NCBI GenBank assembly: GCA_001600055.1
Contig: BCIV01000001.1
Span: forward strand, 1,481,774 to 1,545,773
DNA length: 64,000 nt
Direction of reading: 5' to 3'
From: Filobasidium wieringae
Lineage: Eukaryota > Basidiomycota > Tremellomycetes > Filobasidiales > Filobasidiaceae
In this document: positions 31,801 through 41,458 of the stretch, one piece after another
Layout of the letters: each line of letters begins with the position of its first letter
Position numbering within the stretch: position 1 is the stretch's first letter
Notes under the pieces: model-generated
The model's input: the letters and a program-made list of their open reading frames with translations, nothing else
Databases searched by the model: none
What the model was told of the DNA's origin: nothing
Translations under genes and position numbers: made by a program

Positions 31801-32599
31801 GCGTATCGACCTTTCGATTGATCGTCTCTCTTCTCTTTCTGGATTTCTCATTCTCGGATAAATGAAATAACGACCGTCGAGCACAACCTCTACGGATCAC
31901 AGGAAATGTAGCAAAACGAAGCAACCAAAAGGCCAAGCACGAGGGGTACGGTGAAGCATGTACAGGGAAGTGCGAGAGTCAGAGTGCGAGGTCTCGCATT
32001 ATTTTTCAAGTCATGTAAAGGGAATCAAAGTACACGGTATAGTTCATTATGCATCTAGTTTTGACTATCATGATCGCGTTCCACTGCCAGTCTTTACTTT
32101 TCTAGAATTCTTCGTCATGAGCCACGGCTGTTCCGCAAACCGAAGATTCTGACAACGTGCATTGAATGGTTGTCTATTTCTCAGATGTGTGCGAGCTCAA
32201 CCAACGTGTGGTCGAACCCCCGTAGAATCATCATCGAACCAGTCTTCCAGCAGTGAGAACCCGTCGATACGCGAGCACACCGGACGACCCCGAAGTCCGC
32301 ACTGGCTTGAGCAAAGGTTGCTGACGTTATCAACCCGGTCCTTTTCAGATCGCCGATGGGCAAATGACGGGAATCGTCGGATGCTTTTCTAGGTTCAAGG
32401 AATGATGACGCGCTAGCAAGCTGTATGCGTTTCTGATCGCACCAAGCGAGAACGCATACATCGGATCTGGATCTCTGGACTGCACTTCGTCACTCTCGTT
32501 CAGATACGCAAAGATTAGCAAAGCAATTGAGCAATTGAACCCTGTTACGATTCTCTAGGATTTCTAGACACAACGTCCAACACACATCTAGCTCGTAGG
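31801..32599. promoter_or_regulatory. DDGS 3' flank and upstream region of the ATP-grasp gene
   Basis: About 800 bases. The first ~200 should hold the DDGS 3' UTR. Near 32463-32473 is GGATCTGGATC, a pair of GGATC words similar to those upstream of the other two mycosporine genes, about 130 bases before the ATG. Near 32521 GCAATTGA is repeated directly. The minus-strand frame at 32181-32363 shows no recognisable protein. Confidence 0.4.
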
Positions 32600-34402
32600 A
32601 TGAGAGCTACTCCTTCAGACGCTCAGGACTTTGTGTCCAGCGTCCTCCTTTCCCTTCTCTCCATCGCCTTAATTCCCGTCTCTCTAGCAGCCGTAGCGGG
32701 ATGTATTCTCAAAGACCTGATATCAGGTTCTGACAATTCCGTACGGACGCTCACCAAGATGGCAAGTGAGAGGAAAAAGAAAGGCACTGTCATGATCAGT
32801 GGGGGCAAGATGTCCAAGAGTCTGGCGTGAGTTTTGTTACGATTCTCGTATGGCTAAGATCCTTTGGCTGACGCTCGAATGTCTTGATCGTTCTCAGACT
32901 TGCTCGGGCGTTTAAACGTGCTGGATGGAAGGTCATCGGTGTTGAAGAGACTGGGTGAGTCCAACTTGATCACTTATCAGAACATGCATGTAGCTGATCA
33001 GGAATGCGCCTTATTTCTCTCAGCTGGGGTGAATTCTGTCCGATGAAGTACTCGTCTGCTGTCGATTCCTTCCACCTAGTCCCTCCCGCCGGATCCAACT
33101 ATACTGCCTACTCCAACTCTCTCATCTCCCTCGCAATTGAACATCACGTGGACCTCTTCCTCCCTGTCTGCGGAGTAGTATCCGAAGTAGAGGACGCCAA
33201 AGCAGCGGAAACCATGGCTATCAAGACGGGTGGTCGATGCAAGACTTTCATCCAGGACCCTGAGACTATCAATCAGTTACACGACAAGGACCAATTCATC
33301 AATTTGGTCGATTCACTTGGATTTCCTGTACCCAAGGGAAAATTGGTCTTTTCCACTGAAGAAGCCATGTCCTTCTTGACTGCCGAGCGACGAGACGAGC
33401 AGGGCCGTGAGATCGGATATATCATCAAGTGTACCGAATTGGATGAGAACAGGGGCGATTTGACCACCTTCCCTTTCAAGGGGGATGATGAAAAGATGAC
33501 TAGGACTAGGAAACACTTTGATGGGTTGAGGCTGAAGATGAGCAAGAAGTACCCTTATGTTATTCAAGAGTTCATTCCGGGTCAAGGTGAGAGCATACAC
33601 TAGACTGTTACGCATTGTCAAGCAGTTTGCTGACGGTCCCTTGCTCACGACCATCAGAATGGTGCACTCACGCTTCGGTTGTCGATGGCAAGATCACTGC
33701 TTTCGTCACTGCACCCAGTAACGACATGTTGATGACCTACGAAGACTGGACTACCCGTCCCATCGGCAAACGCTCCGAAAAATGGACTACCGATTTCCTC
33801 ACGAAGCTCTCGAAGCAGCCTACACCCAGCGGAAAGAAGCGAAGAATTACCGGTCATTTCTCTTTCGACTTCATCCTCTCTGAACGTAACGGGGAGATGT
33901 ACCCTATCGAATGTAACCCTCGAGTTCACACGGCTATCATCCTCTTGCCCCTCTCGCAGCTCGCTGGATGTTACCCGGCGCCTCATGAGCCCTTTTCTGC
34001 TGGAACTCCTCTCCGACCAATTCCCGGCACCGCTCCCCGTTCTTGGATCTACAACGACCTCATTATGCGTTACTTGCCATTCCTCTTGCCTTTCCCCGAT
34101 GCTCTTCAGGCAATTCATCCCTCCTTACCAGCATGCTATCTTCAATGGGATCAGAGGAACAAAATCTTGCCGAGGGAGGATACGGGCAAGATTAGATTGG
34201 ATCCTACGTTGATTGCGGATGATCCCGTTCCCTTCTTGGTACTGTGGCATGTCTTCTGGCCATATCTTTTGTTGACTCGGTGGTGGCAAGGAAAGAAGTG
34301 GACTAGGGTAAGTAGTACAAGGGGTATGATCCGTGAACCCGCATCTGATCTCATCATCGCTTGTAGCTCAACGTCAGTACCGGAAGGATTTTCGAAGCAT
34401 AG
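32600..34402 (+). CDS. ATP-grasp C-N ligase, probable mycosporine synthase (amino acid ligation to 4-deoxygadusol), membrane-anchored
   Basis: Five exons: 32600-32826, 32898-32954, 33024-33586, 33658-34307 and 34367-34402, with phases that close to 510 residues. The N-terminus has a hydrophobic helix (SSVLLSLLSIALIPVSLAAV, about residues 13-35) followed by basic residues, so the enzyme is probably anchored to a membrane. The pre-ATP-grasp part has GTVMISGGKMSKSLALARAF and RAGWKVIGVEETG. The ATP-grasp domain shows NLVDSLGFPVPKGK, GYIIKCTELDENRGD, YPYVIQEFIPGQEW, and ITGHFSFDFILSERNGEMYP followed by IECNPRVHTAI with the E-x-N-P-R Mg-binding motif. Cyanobacterial homologues (MysC-type) couple glycine to 4-deoxygadusol. 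Fungal mycosporines usually carry glutamine, glutamate or glutaminol, so the substrate here is inferred. A C-terminal segment (FLVLWHVFWPYLLLTRWW) is unusually aromatic and hydrophobic. It is the neighbour of DDGS on the same strand. Confidence 0.85.
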
Positions 34403-34531
34403 ATCTATAGGCAATACTAGATGCGAAACAAACTATAAAAACGTGAGGGGGAAAGAAAGCATAAAAGCGTAAAGGATGCATTTGGTTGGATGTATAGGAT
34501 GGATACAACAATATCAAAGGAATGGGAACGT

Positions 34532-35567
34532 TTATCGTTGGGCTTCCGCTATGGGGTTGGCATGTATCGTTACCTACAAGTGAAGGACGAAGCGTTAGCA
34601 GATCGTTGCGGCATTCCTGAATGACTGAATCTCACGGAATGCAATTTAATTTCGCTTAATGGCCGATTCTTTGCGGTAACAGGTACCTTTTCCATGCTTT
34701 CTAAGGTTGAATCTGATCCATCGATTACTCTGATTATTCAATCGTATCAGTATACTTCAGTATCAGCGTCGACTAGATATCGTGTTTGCATACCTTCCAA
34801 AGATGGTGTACTTCCCATCTAATGATGGCTGCTTGGCATACGTTATGAAGAACTAGACAACGGGTATTAATGAGTACAGAAGCCAGTCATTATACTGACT
34901 CCACCTACCTGAGACTTGTTGGTATCTGGTCCAGCATTGGCACATGCGACATTGCCTCGTCCATTGAACTGGAAACAGGTCGATCAGCTTGATGGGAAAG
35001 CTGCAGCTTACCCGAAGCACACTCACTTTTAACGTAGGACGAATCTCATCTGCGAAAGGTCGGCCCCATATGGATTGTCCTCCTTTCCCCGTACCTATGG
35101 TAAACTCTGTCAGATCCTCTTTATAGCGAGTTCTTGTACGAATAGAGCTACCTGTCGGGTCTCCTGTTTGCACCATGAAGTTTTTGATATTTCTATTGGA
35201 TCCAAAGCTCAGATATAAGCGCTTATCATACTGAAGTCAAATTCGACCTACCGGTGGAAAAGACAATCGTTATATGCTCCAGAAGCACATAAGGCCAAGA
35301 AGTTCTGATTGAGAGACCTTCAGCTCTTCTATTCCGTTTCCTTCTCATTTCGTTCACCCACCTCAGCTGCTTTTGGGGTAGCTTCGCAGAAAACTTCGAT
35401 CTGCGGTAGCAAGACAGTTAGACTTCCCTGTGACCAGGTGTTGATCGTGGTATAGAGATATTCACCTTGATATCGCCTAAAGAGGTGTGCAAAGTCACCG
35501 ACTGTACATTAAGCGAGTCAGGTAAGCTGGGCCTCCATTCCGAAGCCTGCCAGGCTAAACCTACCAT
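34532..35567 (-). CDS. Cyclophilin-type peptidyl-prolyl isomerase, PPIL3 class
   Basis: A single-domain cyclophilin of about 160 residues split by eight or nine very small introns. The first exon is just the ATG at 35565-35567 with a donor directly after it. Splicing then reads [119 protein letters not shown], and ends [11 protein letters not shown]. The catalytic Arg (FHR), [15 protein letters not shown] and FFITYA segments are intact. The [17 protein letters not shown] start identifies the PPIL3/Cyp10 branch, a spliceosome-associated isomerase of the nucleus. The active site lacks the canonical Trp that binds cyclosporin in CypA (LDGKYTIFG here), as is normal for this branch. It marks the right border of the mycosporine group. 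Confidence 0.9.
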
Positions 35568-35818
35568 CGTTGTATTTGTGAGTCACTTGTGCGTTTTGTA
35601 TTTGTACGAAGTCAGTGGGACATGTAGTACGAGGAACCCAATGAGTCTCCAACTTCATGACTTCCAAAACATCAAGGTGAATGTGGAGGCACAGATTGAG
35701 AGTGTACGCGGACGCGCTTCGAATCATCATCAGGCTACCCTGGCTACAATCAATGCTTTAGGTGGATACAATGACATGGTCACAGGATTATATTAGATCA
35801 GAAGCTATTGGCTGCCTA

Positions 35819-38800
35819 TTAGTCGGAACGATACATAGTTCGTAGTTGATCGGAAAGGAACTCTTGGGTACCAGGTCTGATGTGGATCATGAATCAGCAT
35901 AAGGCGCATTGAAGGGTTTGATTCGTGACTGACCTCATGCGCAGGATTCGGAGTATCATTTCACTACTGCCGATACCACTCTGTTGCCTTCGCCTTTCTT
36001 CCTTGTCTCGCTTCATGGTACCTAAATTTCGCTGCGATTTTATTGTTTTCGAACGACCTCGTAATGCGTAGGTCGTCTTGAGTGTCTTTTGGAAATCGCG
36101 GACACATTCCTGAAAAAGATCTTCTCAGTCGTGGTCTACGTGAAGATCTCAATACACGACTTACCTCCATTAGTTCATCGGTGGACCAGTCATAGAAAAT
36201 CCTCACTCGCAGCAGCTCTTGATAAGCCGTCGTCTGCAATTCCTCCAGAGGTATGCCGCTGCTATCCCCAGATGCGTAGAAATAGTCCCGTAAGAACTGC
36301 AAGCAGCCGTTACGTATGAGTGGAATGTGACAATCACATCTACGCGAGTGCTTACCTTAAGCCATTTCAGAACGACGTCGAGCTCCCCATCTGTAAGAGG
36401 GCGCATGGTGGAAGGCCGGTCTGATAGTGGTGGCACAATCATATCTTCAACTGCAAGGAGGATTTCTTTCCACAGACGAAGCAGAACAGCCCTAAGATTA
36501 GTAGCTGATAAGGATCCGTTGAGTACTTGGAGGTTATCATCGAAGTAGTCCAACAGTGGGCCAATGGCGGACTCGATTTGGACGTCTGTCAGTCTTTGGC
36601 TCATTTTCTGATGGTTTTTCTCCCTGACGGCAGGTATAAGGTTTTCTGATTGAGACATCGCTGATCGGTACGCAGCTTGTATCTTGTTCAAAGCGTCGTT
36701 TGTAGAGGCAGTCATCGAGCCACCTGTCGAACCACGAAACAACTTTTTGAGAGGCTGACGGGATAGGCAGGTTCTTATGAAAGGCGTCATCTAATGACTT
36801 TCGATGTTAGCACGAGCGTCTAGAATAGTTGATCACACTTTGAATACCCCGAGCTCACCTTGTCCGCGCAGTTTCGAACCATTTCAGTTTCGATCAATTT
36901 GAGCCGTCGGAAAGCTTTCCCGAAATAAAATTGCGGTTCGTCTTTCTCCTTTTCCCGGCTTAGTCGCAGAAGTAGACGTCCGCCGGTGTCCAACGGTAAC
37001 CATAAGTCCTGCGCGACCATTTCTGGGAAAGCTTTCTCATCCAATTTGATATATGCTCTTCCTGCTCGTGGGTCGTCATTGGCATGATTGTGAATGCTAG
37101 CCATCAACCACATCCGGCTTTCGCAATTTACATCGAACGTTTCTTCCCCTGATTAGCAATAAGAACGCGATAAGCGAGACCAACGCGTTTGATTGACGCG
37201 CTCGATTGTCCTTACATCGTGGATAAGCTGTATCTGAAACAACTCTCGTAGCTGCGATGGTTTGACCTTTTTCGTCACTCAGCACCACTTGTGTCTTCAA
37301 GCTTCGGTCATCTCCTTGGTCGCCCACATTCAGATCCGCGCGGATCACTCTCAAACTATATAGCGAAGTATGACCTCCAGCTTTATGTATTGAATGCCCT
37401 TCCATGTATCGGTCTATCTCCAGGTCCCAATATAAGCGATCCAACTCAATCATGGATTTTTCTATGTCGTTGAGTTTTAAGCAAATCTGAAAGGTGAGCG
37501 TGATCAATAAGATTGACACTAGCTTGTAAGAGCATGTACGCTTACCGATGGGGAAAAGTCAAACGGTTTGCTGACAGGCTTCTCCCTTCGTGCGACACGG
37601 TTTGCCATTGCCATCCAGCCAATTTCTTCTGTAGGTGCGTCCGGTAGCTCTTTGACCTCGGCAATCTCCATGATAAATCTTCTCTTCAGAATCTCTCCAT
37701 ACCTGGTCACTACCAGCATGACGATCTGCTTGCTGATATCAGCAAGAATCGAATTACACCGCGATCAGGTCTCGCTTACTAAGGCAACTTCCGCTACGAA
37801 ATCAGCGTGTCGGCCAGGATCAGTCCATTTCAGGTCGTTGACAGCTTTAACGACGCTGTGAAGCGAAGTGAAAACATCGACTACCGAAGATGTACAGCCA
37901 TCGTCTTGTCGTGAGGAGAACTGACTAACGCTAGATTAGCTCGGTTTCAGTTGACTTGTTGAGTGATTGACTTACATCGTCTAGTGCTATAGCCTAGATG
38001 GAACACATTGAATCAGCTTGATAGTCCACACTGACTGTAGAAACACACTGACGTTATCCACCCACTGGCGAACCTCCATGTGCATTCGCCGCAGCCAAGC
38101 GAGTACCAAAGGCTCAAACAGCTGGTCCAGGTCGACTCCAAGCGTACCTCTGCGAAGCGGAGTGTCAAGATAAATGTTTTGCCAACTAAAGTGATTCAAC
38201 TCACCCAGGGACAAAGGCCTTGTATAGATCCGCAAGCTTGTGAATCGCTTTATACAATTGGAAGACATCGTCTGCCTCCAATGCGTTGTTACTGGGTTGG
38301 CTATTACTCGATGCCAAATGAGCCTGCTTGACGATGAACAGATCTTTGGCAAATGCAGGAACCTGCGCTCGCAGAACAATCGGTAAAACATCTAGACGGC
38401 TATATGGGTGCCCCAAATCAGCGGGGTTCGAGACGAGAGACGACGGAAATGTAAAGTACTCACTCCAGGATGCTGACTGGGTATCGCTTGTCGAGCGATT
38501 TGGCATGCTTCTCGATCCATTTAGCACATTCGAATAACGCCATGCCCAAGTTATCGGCCCTGCGATCCCATACGCGTGCATATCGATGCTTCGCCGTTTG
38601 TGCAATCACCTGTTCAAGTGAGTCGATGCGTTTGTGAAGTTTGGCTTTAAAATCGGCAACTCCATAAGGATCGATATCTTCCAAGTCATCTAGCAGCAGT
38701 AGCAAATCGCAGGCCTCGTTGATCTGTTCGGAAGGCACTCGGTCGTAGTCAGACATCATTCCTCCTAGGACAACGACGACGTGATCCGCGACTTTGTCGA

Positions 38801-40513
38801 GCATTTCAAGAACAAGTGCCAGCTGTCAGATCACTCTGCATCAGTTTCATATACGAGGTGTCCGTCAAAGGGTAGGAACTTACATCTTGGCGTTGCCAAA
38901 GACTTCGATCTGCCTGTTGCAAGTATTGCCTTAGCTTGGATAGAGCTTCGGCAACACATTCGACGGGTACGCCATCTTCCTGTAGCAAGTTCACAAGCAA
39001 TCCTGCATGGGCGGCTAATTTCGTGGCTTGAGATATCCGCCAATGACCGGCAATCTCGTCCAGTAACGCTATATGTGGCTCTGAGAGAATTGCAAGTGAC
39101 ACCATATCGTTATCGGAGAGATTCGCCATGTCGTCCAAGTCGAGATCAAGGCATCGCCTTAACAGGTCCAGATAACATTTTCTAGGTTCAGACGGAATGA
39201 AAACTAAAGTTGTAGCTGAATCTGATGCAGAACCTATTTCCGAAGCTCCGTCTGCCCGGTCCCCAACTCTGCCTTGAGTGAAAGCGGCAAAGTAGGTCTT
39301 ACGTTCCTCCAGGTCACTTCTTTCTTGCTTGGTCCAAGTCTCGTATCCATTGCCGGAAATAAACTCAGGTGCGTCTACAAAAGCCGCTTGTCCAGATGAA
39401 AGGAGATCAAGCTGCAACTGGATATCCTTAACAGCGTTCTATAACATAGAAGTTTAGTCTAGAAGAGTGGTGATTTGACTATAGATCTTTTGGATTTACC
39501 TTTGCTGTGCACAAGCTCTTTAGCGCTCGGCTCTTCCCTTTCACATCCACTTCGTCCAGCACATCGAACACCCTCAGAGCAGTCGCAGCCATTTGCATAG
39601 GATCACTCGGTTCTTGCACAGAGACTTCGTCTTCTTCCGGTTTAGGTTTCATGCTAGCCAGATATCCGTCTAGCCTCTGCATCACATCCGTCAAGTGAGG
39701 TGCAGCAGATGCTACTGTATCCCTCATAATCTGTACGAATTGTCGGATTTGATCGTTCACTTCCGCGTTGTGTCGAGCTTCAGGGATGGTGGGTGATTTT
39801 TTGATAGTTTTGACTGTACAGGTTACGAAGGGGAGGATGAAATCTTCCGGACTCCGAGAGTCTCTCATCGTTTTGACCCATTCGGGATCTTGCCAGTTTC
39901 CCCAAAAGATAGCAGAGGTTCGACGGAATGCATCCCCGTTGTATCTAGATTTCGTGAACCAGAGTCGATATACTCGTAAGCAACTTAACATGGCAAGCAT
40001 CCTTCGAGAGGCAATAGACATACTTGGGATCTTCCCCTTTTGCGACTGCTCTCAGTCTTGATTCTAGCCCTTTCAGCACCTCCTTTCCCAATTTAGGCCT
40101 CGACTTCTGGTTGGCGATTCCGACCGCATCCTTCAGACTACCGAGCAAGCTCAAGGCATCGCTTGACGAAGAGGAGGAAGAGGATTGAGGAAGAGAGTTG
40201 CGGATAGAAGCTTGTTGTCGAGCAGTGCGTGCGGCTTGAGCTATTCCATCGGACAAGACGCTGGTGTATCGAATTGTGCGTGTTAGACATTACAATCCGT
40301 AAAGAACTACAATCATGCATACCTGACTCTAAGAGTGTATTCTCTATCAGACAAAAAGATATGGTCAGCTTTGTAACAATTCCATACAGCACCAGTCACG
40401 CACAAGAGGTTATTATCTGAACACGTCGTAAAGGAATCCCATGCCCATCTGTTATCATCGGATCGGAAGTACGAAAACCTTGTAGAAAGCTTACCATAGT
40501 CTTGCGAGCTCAT
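35819..40513 (-). CDS. Munc13-homology (MUN/C2) protein, Ync13/Git1-like
   Basis: A very large multi-exon gene. The start MSSQDYGKLSTRFSYFRSDD runs into WAWDSFTTCSDNNLL, then EYTLRVSVLSDGIAQAART after an intron. The central part has long helices (LMSDYDRVPSEQ-type and HLTDVMQRLDGYLASMKPK). A C2-like segment sits around 37.5-37.0 kb (LNVGDQGDDRSLKTQVVLSD). The C-terminal MHD2 portion contains LRDYFYASGDSSGIPLEELQ, YDWSTDELME and a last exon pair reading MRPGTQEFLSDQLRTMYRSD before TAA at 35819-35821. This end is typical of fungal Munc13-like proteins. In fission yeast Ync13 promotes exocytosis and membrane traffic during cytokinesis, and the same role is likely here. The start is chosen because splicing out the obvious intron after DYG breaks the frame; reading through keeps it open. 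Confidence 0.75.
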
Positions 40514-41458
40514 GTCACCTTCAAGGAGCTGTGACAGTCGGAACCCAGGTTGCACAGCTTCGTGCCGGTTAGTCGATGTGTGCGGATATTATCCAGCTGA
40601 GAGCTTTGATGAGGATAATCGCTTATAACGGGTAGGCTATAGATCTAGTTCTTTCTTGAGAGTAGTGCCTGAGTGATGATGGCAAGGCCATTCGTGGGCG
40701 TGAAGTATACAGTGTAAAGTCTAGTGAAGCAGAGCCTCAAGTCTGTCGTGTTACCTGGTTGTTAGTGAATGGCATGAATGGACATATCCATCCACCGTTG
40801 CAATCGTCATGATCGACGCTTGCGACAACTTGCATCCGGCGACTCGCCTCAAAGCGAGCCAGTATGCGTTTTATATCTTGCATGCCAAGCAAGCAACACG
40901 ACCTACCGCCTAGAAGCGAGTAGCGAGTAGCGATGTAATAAGAGGGCAAAAAGTTGGGGCCAGCTCGGCTCATTGCGCTCCTCCAGCTTCACCTCGTCCT
41001 GTCCTTAGTCAAGGTTCACATGCCAACCAGATTGACTGTTCAGTTGCCCGCCTAGTCATTGTATTTCTACAAATCTGGTTGATTGCCGACTTGCCACATT
41101 GAAGGTAAACCACCTCGAAGTGAAACGAGGCTGTGAGTCGAACATGCGACCTCAAGGAGACGCGGTTAAGCATAGAATTAGAGGACGCAGATGATTAATC
41201 CGTGATAAAGCGTGACACCTTCCCTAAACCCATGACAGGATACCGTTTTTCTCTTGGTTGCAACTATCTAGTCCTCCTAGTCATATGTCTCTAAGCACGT
41301 CATAATTCATAATCGCATACCCGCATCCTGATCGGCAAGATCATAACCTACCGAGCCAACGATGTCTGGATCGACCGGGCGACGGGCGATACGTGACCGT
41401 TACCAATAGCCTATTCTAACGGTCATAAGATCCGCCGTTCACTGTCAGACGATACGGA
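40514..41458. other. Divergent promoter region between the Munc13-like gene and ATM1
   Basis: About 945 bases with no supported protein gene. A stretch at about 41125-41180 carries a B-box-like GTTCGACTC on the minus strand but cannot be folded into a tRNA. Both flanking genes start outward from here, so this is expected to hold two promoters. Confidence 0.5.

Noticed and set aside
30457..31884. Minus-strand frames over DDGS
   Set aside because: Val/Asp/Gly-rich antisense of a highly biased gene; no homology and opposite to the spliced model.
41115..41190. tRNA-like B-box (GTTCGACTC) on the minus strand
   Set aside because: The flanking bases do not form a T-stem, no A-box at proper distance and no acceptor stem could be paired. 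At most a decayed fragment.
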